Assembly (NCBI GenBank): GCA_028700795.1 | Contig: JAQVRY010000038.1 | Coordinates: 1-13,400 of the forward strand | Source: Tissierellia bacterium | GTDB taxonomy: Bacteria > Bacillota > Clostridia > Tissierellales > Sedimentibacteraceae | Direction of reading: 5' to 3' | Length of the DNA stretch: 13,400 nt | Shown: positions 6,034 through 13,400 of the stretch, one piece after another | Layout of the letters: every line of letters starts with the position of its first letter | Position numbering within the stretch: position 1 is the first letter of the stretch | Notes under the pieces: model-generated | Databases searched by the model: none | What the model was told of the DNA's origin: nothing | The model's input: the letters and a program-made list of their open reading frames with translations, nothing else | Made by a program: the position numbers and the translations under genes

Positions 6034-6050
6034 AGACTTAAGGTCTTTGC
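6030..6050 (+). promoter_or_regulatory. Leader hairpin upstream of walR
   Basis: GCAAAGAC (6030-6037) pairs perfectly with GTCTTTGC (6043-6050), with a short TTAAG loop that may close by one more wobble pair. It lies in the presumed 5' leader, about ten bases before GAGGTG (6061-6066). It lacks a T-run, so it is more likely an mRNA-stabilising stem or a protein-binding palindrome than a terminator. Confidence 0.5.
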
Positions 6051-6071
6051 ATTAAAAATTGAGGTGAAATA

Positions 6072-6755
6072 ATGCCTAGAATATTAGTAGTAGATGATGA
6101 AAGGCCTATAGCTGAAATAATTAAATACAATCTTCAAAAAGAAGGCTTTGAAGTGCAGACAGCCTATGACGGAGATGAAGCCATAAAGGCAGTGCACAGC
6201 ATGGAGCCGGAATTAATAATACTTGATATTATGCTTCCTAAGAAAAGCGGATTTGATGTTTTAAAAGAAATACGCATGGAATACGTAATGCCTGTAATTA
6301 TGCTTACTGCAAAAGAAGAAGAAAACGACAAGGTCACAGGACTCGAATTGGGGGCTGACGACTATATAACCAAGCCATTCAGCAACAAGGAATTAATTGC
6401 AAGAGTTAAAGCTAACTTAAGAAGGGTGAAGCTTTCAAAGGTTGAAGAAGAAATGAAAGCAAAGATTATATCTGTGGGGAATCTTACCATTGATATGAAC
6501 ACATATGAAGTGATCAAAAATGATGAAATAATAGATCTTACAAACAGGGAATTTGACCTTCTAAAATATTTGTTTCAAAATTCAGACAGGGTATTTAACA
6601 GAGAACACCTTCTTAAAGAAGTTTGGGGATATGAATTCGGCGATTTAAGAACAGTCGATGTAACAGTAAGAAGATTAAGAGAAAAAATAGAAACAGAAGA
6701 AGATAAATATATAATAACAAAACGAGGAACGGGATATTACTTTAGGAGCAAATAA
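6072..6755 (+). CDS. walR: Response regulator WalR (YycF), OmpR family
   Basis: A 227-residue DNA-binding regulator of the essential cell-wall two-component system. The receiver domain (about 1-120) has the acidic pair Asp8-Asp9, phospho-acceptor Asp52 (LIILDIMLP), Thr79 (MLTA) and Lys101 (TKPF). The OmpR-type winged helix fills the C-terminal half, with the typical LTNREFDLLKYL, VFNREHLLKEVWGYEF and RTVDVTVRRLREKIE, ending RGTGYYF. Length and sequence fit WalR closely. The start is set by GAGGTG five bases upstream. It is the first gene of the operon. Its last codons contain AGGAG (6744-6748), which could in principle drive a non-AUG start of walK. Confidence 0.95.
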   Translation: MPRILVVDDERPIAEIIKYNLQKEGFEVQTAYDGDEAIKAVHSMEPELIILDIMLPKKSGFDVLKEIRMEYVMPVIMLTAKEEENDKVTGLELGADDYITKPFSNKELIARVKANLRRVKLSKVEEEMKAKIISVGNLTIDMNTYEVIKNDEIIDLTNREFDLLKYLFQNSDRVFNREHLLKEVWGYEFGDLRTVDVTVRRLREKIETEEDKYIITKRGTGYYFRSK

Positions 6756-6822
6756 ATTGGTGAACGAGACTGCGAGATGCCCTAACCCCATTTTTCAAAG
6801 GAGCGTCCGCAAGGGAGAAGAA
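6756..6822. other. GC-rich spacer between walR and walK
   Basis: These 67 bases are about 50% GC by my count (34 of 66 from 6757), clearly above the surrounding genes. The segment contains GCGAGATGCCCT (6772-6783), which is repeated exactly at 3090-3101. It stays open in the walK frame from a TTG at 6757, so it could add 22 residues to WalK, but the predicted peptide does not look like the usual WalK N-terminus. Confidence 0.5.
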
Positions 6823-8604
6823 ATGTTTAAAAGTATACGATGGAGATTTATTTTAATTTATTTTTTGCTGGTATTTCTTGCCATGTCAATAGTGGGCATT
6901 TATATAGTAAATCAGCTTGAAGGAATTCAACTTAACATGAATATAAAAAATATGGATGCTCGAATTCGCTCAATTATTGGCTCATATAGCTCATTAAATA
7001 CCGGCAACTGGGATGATAATATTGAAGAAATTCAAAAAAGCATAAGTACTGTGCAGGTAGGATATAATGAAAACATATATGTAATTTTAAATGACACAAA
7101 CAGAACAATTATTGCAGGCAGTGTAGAAGAATCAATTGGAATAAGTGCATTCAACTACAATAAAATAGACAATTATATACTGACTAAATCCTTGGATGGA
7201 ACCACTCATCATATTGCACCGACAGAACAATTTGAAGATACTGAAAATCAAAGGTTTTATTATCACATGTCTTTTCCTGTGCAGACAGACGGAAGTATAA
7301 GAGGATATATATATTTAGTTAATAATATTGATTATATTTATGATACGGTGGATGAATCAAAACAAATTATGACACAAGCCACCATAATTGCTTTGACGAT
7401 AACCATATTTTTAGGATTAATTCTGTCAACAAGCATAACAGGACCAATCAAGGAGCTTACAGTAAAAGCAAGACAGATGTCTTTAGGTGATTTTGACCAG
7501 AAGGTAAATGTAAAATCAGATGATGAAATAGGCCAATTAGGCAATATGTTCAATTACCTTATTGACCAGTTGAAAAAATCAATGTCGAGCCTTCAGCAGG
7601 AAAAGAGCAAGATGGAAACCACCTTCACATACATGGCAGATGGAGTTTTAACCGTTGATTTATCAGGCAATATAATACACGCAAATCCTGTTGCAAAGAA
7701 TATTTTATCAATTGAAAGTACTGATGAGAAATTTAATGATGTAATAGTAAATCTCAAAGACAGTATATCGATTGATTATATTAAGTCTAAGGGTTATCAC
7801 GGTACAGACTTGGCAGAGAAAAACGGAGAAACTTATAATATAGATTATGCACCTTTCATGAATAACAAAAATGAAATAGGGGGCGTAATTCTTGTGTTTA
7901 AAAATATTACCGAACAGCATAGAATAGATAAGCTTCAAAAAGAATTTGTCGCAAATGTATCGCATGAATTAAAGACACCAATCACTACAATTAAGAGCTA
8001 TTCAGAAACTCTTCTGGACGGTGCATTGGAAGAAAAGGAAACAGCAGAAGAATTTTTAAATGTTATCAATTCGGAAAGCGATAGAATGACAAGGCTTGTG
8101 ACAGATTTGCTGCGTCTTTCAAAAATGGATTATGAGCAGACAAATTGGCATAAAGAAAGAATTAATTTGCTGGACATGGTTAATATAGTAATTAAAAAAC
8201 TTCAAATTCAAATAAAAGAAAAAAATATAAACTTTCATTTAAATATTCCAGATGACATTAATATAATGTTTGACAGAGACGGATTTGAGCAAATCCTTTT
8301 AAACATTGCAGGAAATGCAGTTAAGTATACGCCTGAAAAAGGAAATGTATGGATAGATGTAAAAAAAGATAACAATAATGTAGTTGTAAGTATTAAAGAT
8401 GACGGGCAGGGTATTCCAAAAGAAGACCAGGATAGAATTTTTGAAAGATTCTATCGTGTAGAAAAAGCAAGAGCAAGAGGCTTAGGAGGAACGGGTCTTG
8501 GACTATCAATTGCTAAAGAGATTGCAGAAGCTCACAACTGTTCAATAGCCGTCAACAGCTGGATAGACGAGGGAACTGAAATGATTATTACAATTCCTGA
8601 GTAA
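6823..8604 (+). CDS. walK: Sensor histidine kinase WalK (YycG)
   Basis: A 593-residue membrane kinase that phosphorylates WalR. Counting from the ATG at 6823: helix 1 at about 8-29; an extracellular sensor domain at 30-183; helix 2 at about 184-204; HAMP at 205-258; PAS at about 263-370 (TYMADGVLTVDLSGNIIHAN); HisKA with phospho-acceptor His381 (VSHELKTPI); then HATPase with N-box (NIAGNAVKYT, around 494-503), G1 (DDGQGIP, from 527) and G2 (GGTGLGLSIAKEI). All catalytic motifs are present and the length is normal. GGGAG (6813-6817) five bases upstream supports this start over the TTG at 6757. It is the second gene of the operon; yycH follows after 10 bases. Confidence 0.95.
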   Translation: MFKSIRWRFILIYFLLVFLAMSIVGIYIVNQLEGIQLNMNIKNMDARIRSIIGSYSSLNTGNWDDNIEEIQKSISTVQVGYNENIYVILNDTNRTIIAGSVEESIGISAFNYNKIDNYILTKSLDGTTHHIAPTEQFEDTENQRFYYHMSFPVQTDGSIRGYIYLVNNIDYIYDTVDESKQIMTQATIIALTITIFLGLILSTSITGPIKELTVKARQMSLGDFDQKVNVKSDDEIGQLGNMFNYLIDQLKKSMSSLQQEKSKMETTFTYMADGVLTVDLSGNIIHANPVAKNILSIESTDEKFNDVIVNLKDSISIDYIKSKGYHGTDLAEKNGETYNIDYAPFMNNKNEIGGVILVFKNITEQHRIDKLQKEFVANVSHELKTPITTIKSYSETLLDGALEEKETAEEFLNVINSESDRMTRLVTDLLRLSKMDYEQTNWHKERINLLDMVNIVIKKLQIQIKEKNINFHLNIPDDINIMFDRDGFEQILLNIAGNAVKYTPEKGNVWIDVKKDNNNVVVSIKDDGQGIPKEDQDRIFERFYRVEKARARGLGGTGLGLSIAKEIAEAHNCSIAVNSWIDEGTEMIITIPE

Positions 8605-8614
8605 AGAGGATACT

Positions 8615-10021
8615 ATGTTAAATATAAAAATTAAAAATACAATACTATTGGTCATGGTACTCATATGTATATATTTAAGCAGCAATGTATGGCTAAAGCT
8701 TCCTGAATTCATAAGCCCTAACGCATATGAAGATAACAGTGCCGAAGAAGTGGAAGCAGATATATGGAAAGTATTGAGACCAGTTAAAAATGTAATTAAA
8801 TATGATGAAAACTACACTGTTTTGTATTCGGATAACAGAGGATTGTGGCAAGAAGCATTAAATGTAATAAATGATGCATTTAATGCTTCAAATAGCAGTA
8901 TTACAGAAACAGCAGCATTTCCCGCTGAATATTTGAAATTTGATTTCAATACGAATATTCCTGTTGAAATATTCACCACCCATATGAAAATTGAAAACAA
9001 TAATATAAATAATACCGTAAAAAATATAAAAAATATTATAATTGATTTGAAAGACAACAATTCGATTTACATTTACAATGGTGAAAACAATATAAGAATT
9101 CAAAGCGATCAGATTAATTCCAAGGAATTAACAGATATAGTGAGCTCAATTAATTTTGATAACAAGACAAAATATTCCGCAGTGGAAAGAATAGGGGATG
9201 AAACAATTCAGGTGCCGGTTCCATTAGAGCAGACAGCATTAAACCCTGTATTTGTTCAGTCAGAGCTTGATGTATTTGATATTGACCGAATAAATGAAAT
9301 TGCTAAAGATTATTTCAGAAATGATTACGACTATGTTAGAAAATCTGTTGAAGTAAGCGGGAATTTGGTATATGTTTACAGAACAGAAAAAATATTAAAA
9401 ATTAACGAGGATGGTCTCCTAGACTTTTACGATGCATCAATCGAGCCGGAAAATAGCTCAGACGTTTATAAAAGCTTTGCAGCAGCTGTGAACTTCACGG
9501 AAGAATTTTTAGGGTTCCCCAAAAACGGATATTTGAGTAATGTAGAAAAGATTCTCTTGGAAGGAAATGAAGGCTACAGGTTTACATTTTCTTACAATAT
9601 ATTGGAAAGACCGATATTATTCAGCAGAGTAAGGGAGAATTTAGCTCTTCAAATTGATGTTGCAGGAAACAATGTTATTTCATACAAAAGGTTTATTAGA
9701 AATATTGATGAAACACAGATGAATAAAATGGCAGAGATAAAGGTTACTCCTGCGATGGATGTAATAAGAGGCAATATTGACACCTCATCAACTGGTGAAG
9801 AGAATGCTGATACGTCACTCGGGGAAGGTCAGGAAACAGCTGCACGTCTTAAACCTATTAAGCCGGAAATGATTAAGGAAATAACCAATATTTATCTTGG
9901 ATATTTTGATTTGTCTCGAATTTCAAGAGAGCAAGTTTTAAGGGTTGTATGGGTTATTGAAACAAATCAAAAAACATTTATATTCAATGCCATATCAGGT
10001 GCTTTAATTGAAGAATGGTAA
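8615..10021 (+). CDS. yycH: WalK accessory protein YycH (WalH)
   Basis: A 468-residue protein with one N-terminal membrane anchor (about residues 7-25), the rest outside the cytoplasm. YycH and YycI form a membrane complex with WalK and tune its activity, inhibiting it in B. subtilis and activating it in S. aureus. The assignment rests on position directly after walK, anchor topology and length, and on family-like stretches such as the C-terminal QVLRVVWVIE and FNAISGALIEEW. An acidic, Ser/Thr/Glu-rich linker near residues 395-415 separates the C-terminal part. The family diverges fast, so identity comes partly from context. AGAGGA upstream supports the start; the gap to yycI is 12 bases. Confidence 0.85.
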   Translation: MLNIKIKNTILLVMVLICIYLSSNVWLKLPEFISPNAYEDNSAEEVEADIWKVLRPVKNVIKYDENYTVLYSDNRGLWQEALNVINDAFNASNSSITETAAFPAEYLKFDFNTNIPVEIFTTHMKIENNNINNTVKNIKNIIIDLKDNNSIYIYNGENNIRIQSDQINSKELTDIVSSINFDNKTKYSAVERIGDETIQVPVPLEQTALNPVFVQSELDVFDIDRINEIAKDYFRNDYDYVRKSVEVSGNLVYVYRTEKILKINEDGLLDFYDASIEPENSSDVYKSFAAAVNFTEEFLGFPKNGYLSNVEKILLEGNEGYRFTFSYNILERPILFSRVRENLALQIDVAGNNVISYKRFIRNIDETQMNKMAEIKVTPAMDVIRGNIDTSSTGEENADTSLGEGQETAARLKPIKPEMIKEITNIYLGYFDLSRISREQVLRVVWVIETNQKTFIFNAISGALIEEW

Positions 10022-10033
10022 CAGGAGAGTCAC

Positions 10034-10864
10034 ATGGATTGGAATAAAACAAATACAATTTTAATAACAGCTTTCATAATTTTAAATGTTTTTCTTTTTG
10101 TTTCTTCTAAAAACATGACAAATTCAGAGTATGCTCCTATGAAGGATAAGGAATTTGCTCAAGAGATATCATCTTTATTAGATGGGCAAAATATAAAAAT
10201 AAATGCTGAAATACCGGATGAAACTTATATTCTGCCTGTTTTGGAAACAGAGTATGAAATAATACAGATAGATTCTAAACTATTAGAAAATTTCTTAAAT
10301 GAAGAAATTGAGCCTGTTGAAGATGTGTACGAATACAGCAATAGTAAAGGAGAAGCTTTAGAAATAATTGACGGCAAGAAATTAAGATTGACCTTACGCA
10401 ATAAGGTTCAAGATGAAATAAACGAAAATCTAAAAATACAAGAAGTAATCATTAATTTTTTAAAAGAAAAAAATATCGATGCATCCGGATATGTTGAAAG
10501 TTTCCGACATACTTCTGAAAATGGCTGCATTTACGCATATACACGACAATATAATGATTATTCAATAGACAATTCCTATATGTATTTTTTTACAGATAAT
10601 GAAGGAATTTATAAGTTTGAAATGCAGAGAATAATTTCAGTTGATGAAATACCGGAAAAAATTCGCACGATAAATGCCATAGAAGCATTACCGCGAATTT
10701 TAACCTATCCTGAAGTAAAAAATAAAGAAATTATAAAAATAGAAATGACATATTATAGTGTTGAAGATGAAAATTGGCAAAATATTGAAAGAATAAATTC
10801 TGATCCTACGTGGAAAGTTATTTTTAGCGATGGAACACAAATACATCTACCGGGAATTGAATAA
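10034..10864 (+). CDS. yycI: WalK accessory protein YycI (WalI)
   Basis: A 276-residue single-pass membrane protein. The opening MDWNKTNTILITAFIILNVF is characteristic of YycI: a short cytoplasmic tip, then a helix at about 8-25. The remainder, rich in charged residues and beta-strand-like stretches, is extracellular and ends in SDPTWKVIFSDGTQIHLPG. It partners YycH in regulating WalK; the two proteins are structurally related. AGGAGAG lies upstream of the ATG and the gene is 12 bases after yycH, so translation is probably closely linked. murA follows after 21 bases. No frameshift or truncation is visible. Confidence 0.88.
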   Translation: MDWNKTNTILITAFIILNVFLFVSSKNMTNSEYAPMKDKEFAQEISSLLDGQNIKINAEIPDETYILPVLETEYEIIQIDSKLLENFLNEEIEPVEDVYEYSNSKGEALEIIDGKKLRLTLRNKVQDEINENLKIQEVIINFLKEKNIDASGYVESFRHTSENGCIYAYTRQYNDYSIDNSYMYFFTDNEGIYKFEMQRIISVDEIPEKIRTINAIEALPRILTYPEVKNKEIIKIEMTYYSVEDENWQNIERINSDPTWKVIFSDGTQIHLPGIE

Positions 10865-10885
10865 AAAAATATTGCGAGGAAAACT

Positions 10886-12145
10886 ATGTCAAAATTTATT
10901 ATTGAAGGCGGCGCAAAGCTTAAAGGGAAAGTAAATATAGGGGGATTTAAAAATGCAGCTGTTGCAATTATTCCGGCTACGTTACTTTGTCCGGGAAAGT
11001 GCATAATAGAAAATGTCCCTAAGATAGAGGATGTTAATGTATTTTTGGAAATTTTGAGAGAATTAGGGGCAGAAGCGGATTATATAAATGATACGTCATT
11101 GTATGTGGATGCATCCAATGTAGAAAATTGTAATTTGGAAAACGGATTATCTAAGAAAATGAGAGCATCATATTATTTGCTTGGGGCTGGATTGGGAAGA
11201 TTTAAAGGTGCATCTTGCTTGATGCCCGGCGGCTGTGATATTGGCGAAAGACCAATTGACCAGCACATTAAGGGGTTTGAGGCATTAGGAGGAAAAGTTG
11301 ACATTTCTCCCGAAGGAAGAATATGTGTACAAGCAGATAGATTAGTGGGAGCAAAAATTTATCTTGACGTTGTAAGTGTTGGAGCCACCATAAATATTAT
11401 GTTGGCAGCAGTATATGCCGAAGGTAAGACAATAATTGAAAATGCGGCTAAAGAGCCTCATATTGTTGATACGGCAAACTTTTTAAACTCAATGGGTGCA
11501 GATATTAAGGGCGCCGGAACAGATGTAATACGTATAAATGGAGTAAATAAATTGACAGGATGCACATACAAGGTAATACCCGACCAAATTGAAGCAGGTA
11601 CATATATGATTGCTGCTGCTGCTACGAAAGGAGATATTATAATAGACGATATAATTCCGAAACATATGGAGCCTATTACTGCAAAGCTTAAAGAAATGGG
11701 AATGGGTATAGAAGAGTATGGGGATTCCATGCGTGTTTATTATGATAAGGAATTGATTCCCGTAAATATTCAGACACTCCCATATCCCGGATTTCCTACA
11801 GATCTGCAGCAGCCTATGACTGTGCTTTTATCTTCATTATGCGGAGAAAGTACCGTTGTTGAAGGGGTATCCCGGGACAGATTTAAATATGTTGATGAGC
11901 TGAAAAAAATGGGTGCATGCATAGAATTTACAAAGAAACAAGCTAATATAAAAGGTACTAAAAATTTAAAGGGAACAGTTGTACAAGCTACGGATTTAAG
12001 AGCAGGAGCTGCATTAATGATTGCAGGTCTCATTGCCGATGGATTGACTGAAGTGACAAATATACAGCATATAGATAGAGGCTATGAACATATTGAAAAT
12101 AAATTTATGAATTTAGGAGCAAAAATTAAAAGAGTTGAAGATTAA
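10886..12145 (+). CDS. murA: UDP-N-acetylglucosamine 1-carboxyvinyltransferase, MurZ/MurA2 type
   Basis: This cytoplasmic enzyme transfers enolpyruvate from PEP to UDP-GlcNAc, the first committed step of peptidoglycan synthesis. At 419 residues it is full length. Key residues are present: Lys22-Asn23 (GGFKNAA), Cys117 in the PEP-binding loop (MPGGCDIGERP; Cys is the fosfomycin target), Arg93 (KMRASYYLLG) and catalytic Asp306 (GFPTDLQQPM). Stretches such as LDVVSVGATINIMLAAV and GKTIIENAAKEP match Firmicutes MurZ/MurA2 more than MurA1, as far as I recall them. The Phe in GGFKNA, where Ala is usual, is a small oddity. GAGGA (10876-10880) sets the start. It sits in the wal operon, linking wall sensing to precursor supply. 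Confidence 0.93.
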   Translation: MSKFIIEGGAKLKGKVNIGGFKNAAVAIIPATLLCPGKCIIENVPKIEDVNVFLEILRELGAEADYINDTSLYVDASNVENCNLENGLSKKMRASYYLLGAGLGRFKGASCLMPGGCDIGERPIDQHIKGFEALGGKVDISPEGRICVQADRLVGAKIYLDVVSVGATINIMLAAVYAEGKTIIENAAKEPHIVDTANFLNSMGADIKGAGTDVIRINGVNKLTGCTYKVIPDQIEAGTYMIAAAATKGDIIIDDIIPKHMEPITAKLKEMGMGIEEYGDSMRVYYDKELIPVNIQTLPYPGFPTDLQQPMTVLLSSLCGESTVVEGVSRDRFKYVDELKKMGACIEFTKKQANIKGTKNLKGTVVQATDLRAGAALMIAGLIADGLTEVTNIQHIDRGYEHIENKFMNLGAKIKRVED

Positions 12146-12163
12146 TAAGTAGGAGGAATTCAT

Positions 12164-13291
12164 TTGAATAAAGTAGTATTAATTCCCGATTCGTTTAAAG
12201 GAACATTAACGTCCATTGAAATATGCACTATTATATCAGATAAAATGAATAAGCATTTTCCGCATTGCCATGTAGTATCTATCCCTGTTGCTGACGGAGG
12301 TGAGGGCAGTGTGGATTGTTTTTTGTCGGCATTAGGCGGCGAAAAAATATTTGAAACTGTGAGCTCACCGTATTTTGAGGATATGGAGTCGTTCTACGGC
12401 TTGATTGGAGACACTGCAGTAATTGAAATGGCTGCATGTGCAGGTTTGCCCTTGGTGGAAGACAGAAAGAATCCAAGTCTAACAACAACTTATGGAGTGG
12501 GACAGCTTATAATGTCAGCAGCAAAAAAGGGATGTAAAAAACTTATTGTAGGTTTAGGAGGCTCAAGTACCAATGATGGGGGATGCGGTGCAGCCGCAGC
12601 CGTCGGAGTTAAATTCTATGATAAGGAAGGAAATGAATTCATACCTGTGGGGAAGACGCTTATAGATATAGATAGAATTGATTTGTCCCATAGAGCGAAA
12701 GAATTAGATAATATTGAAATAATAACAATGTGCGACATAGACAATCCAATGTACGGAACTAAAGGTGCTGCATATATATTCGGACCTCAAAAAGGTGCGG
12801 ATGAAAAAATGGTAATTGTTCTTGACAAAGGATTAAAACATCTTTGTGATGTTATAGAGAAGGAAACAGACAGAAATTTAAAGGATGTTCCCGGCAGCGG
12901 AGCAGCCGGAGCAATGGGAGCGGGTATGATTGCATTTTTCAATTCAAAGCTTCAAATGGGAATTGAAACAGTGTTGGATGCAGTAAAATTTGATGATATT
13001 ATTGCAGATGCAGATATGATATTTACCGGTGAAGGCAAGCTCGATACTCAAAGCTTAAGAGGAAAGGTTGTTATAGGAGTAGGGAAACGTGCAAAAAATA
13101 AGAATATTCCCGTAACCGTCATAGCCGGCGGAGCAGCTGCGAATATAGATGAAGCCTATGATATGGGAGTTACTTCAATATTTACTATCAACAGACTGCC
13201 TGAGGATTTTGAAATAAGCAGGTATAAATCCAATGAAAACTTAGAAGCAACCATAGATAATATTCTAAGGCTAATAAAAAGCGTACAGTAA
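12164..13291 (+). CDS. Glycerate kinase, type II (GlxK/GarK family)
   Basis: This 375-residue cytoplasmic enzyme phosphorylates D-glycerate; this family usually makes 2-phosphoglycerate, feeding lower glycolysis. Family signatures in order: PDSFKGT (8-14), ADGGEGS (43-49), GLGGSSTNDGG (130-140), DIDNP (191-195), PGSGAAGAMGAG (243-254) and GEGKLDTQS (289-297). The length is normal. The start is a TTG at 12164, seven bases after a strong AGGAGG (12151-12156); no nearer ATG fits. It begins 18 bases after murA and appears to be the last gene of the wal operon. A hairpin follows. Its presence with wall genes probably reflects local gene order rather than a shared pathway. Confidence 0.92.
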   Translation: MNKVVLIPDSFKGTLTSIEICTIISDKMNKHFPHCHVVSIPVADGGEGSVDCFLSALGGEKIFETVSSPYFEDMESFYGLIGDTAVIEMAACAGLPLVEDRKNPSLTTTYGVGQLIMSAAKKGCKKLIVGLGGSSTNDGGCGAAAAVGVKFYDKEGNEFIPVGKTLIDIDRIDLSHRAKELDNIEIITMCDIDNPMYGTKGAAYIFGPQKGADEKMVIVLDKGLKHLCDVIEKETDRNLKDVPGSGAAGAMGAGMIAFFNSKLQMGIETVLDAVKFDDIIADADMIFTGEGKLDTQSLRGKVVIGVGKRAKNKNIPVTVIAGGAAANIDEAYDMGVTSIFTINRLPEDFEISRYKSNENLEATIDNILRLIKSVQ

Positions 13292-13295
13292 TCCA

Positions 13296-13321
13296 AGCAT
13301 ATTTTTATTTATTAATATGCT
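13296..13321 (+). terminator. Weak hairpin after the glycerate kinase gene
   Basis: AGCATATT (13296-13303) pairs perfectly with AATATGCT (13314-13321) around a ten-base AT loop. It starts a few bases after the stop codon. The stem is AT-rich and the following bases (ATTATTTAAG) are not a clean T-run, so it may be only a partial terminator for the long wal operon. Confidence 0.4.
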
Positions 13322-13381
13322 ATTATTTAAGAAATGCGTAAAATCATATTAAAAATAAATAAATTGAAAGGGGAGTGTATA

Positions 13382-13400
13382 ATGAATACTGATAATATTA
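13382..13400 (+). CDS. Start of a further gene (partial)
   Basis: ATG at 13382 follows GGGGAG (13370-13375) with six bases between. Only six complete codons (MNTDNI) are inside the window, so the product cannot be named. The 90-base gap after the glycerate kinase gene and the hairpin at 13296 suggest a separate transcription unit, but no clear promoter is visible to me. Confidence 0.5.

Noticed and set aside
6030..6050. Transcription terminator or attenuator before walR
   Set aside because: The stem is good but there is no T-run on either strand, and no alternative pairing structure was seen.
6757..6822. TTG-initiated 22-residue extension of WalK
   Set aside because: ATG 6823 has its own GGGAG and gives a typical WalK N-terminus just before helix 1. 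The extension is kept only as a possibility in the findings.

Overview
The window is AT-rich (most coding DNA looks near one-third GC). It carries strong AGGAGG-type ribosome binding sites, a WalRK-YycH-YycI locus, RecX with the N-terminal extension seen in Firmicutes, and a DUF1540 protein. Together these point to a low-GC, Gram-positive anaerobe of the Clostridia/Tissierellia type. I cannot fix the genus from the sequence alone.

Layout. (1) Positions 1-2621, minus strand: an apparent two-gene unit, with a P-loop ATPase-like protein of the uncharacterised PRK06851 type followed by a polytopic membrane transporter. Palindromic repeats sit between the two genes, downstream of the transporter, and upstream of the ATPase gene. 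(2) 2622-2887: a divergent intergenic region with a long dispersed-repeat hairpin, a good promoter for the ATPase gene, and two palindromes ahead of a small DUF1540 gene. (3) 2888-3143, plus strand: the DUF1540 gene, closed by a textbook intrinsic terminator. (4) 3159-4768, plus strand: a promoter, recX, and a PAS plus degenerate-GGDEF protein, ending in a hairpin shared with the convergent gene. (5) 4771-5940, minus strand: an intracellular-type subtilisin (S8), transcribed divergently from the wal operon. (6) 5995-13291, plus strand: one tight operon with walR, walK, yycH, yycI, a MurA of the MurZ/MurA2 type, and a type II glycerate kinase. (7) 13382-end: the first codons of another gene.

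How the genes fit together. WalR and WalK form the cell-wall-homeostasis two-component system. YycH and YycI are its membrane-anchored accessory proteins, and MurA catalyses the first committed step of peptidoglycan synthesis, so the operon couples envelope sensing to wall precursor supply. Glycerate kinase is a metabolic passenger that makes phosphoglycerate. The recX-GGDEF pair combines a RecA modulator with what is probably a c-di-GMP-binding or otherwise non-catalytic signalling protein. The role of the ATPase/transporter pair is unknown.

No CRISPR array, phage, IS transposase, tRNA or rRNA is visible. The core genes are ordinary. The less ordinary items are the repeat family (one copy supplies the last codons of a gene), the doubly degraded P-loops of the ATPase, the GGDEF protein with a damaged active site but an intact I-site, and a GC-rich spacer between walR and walK.
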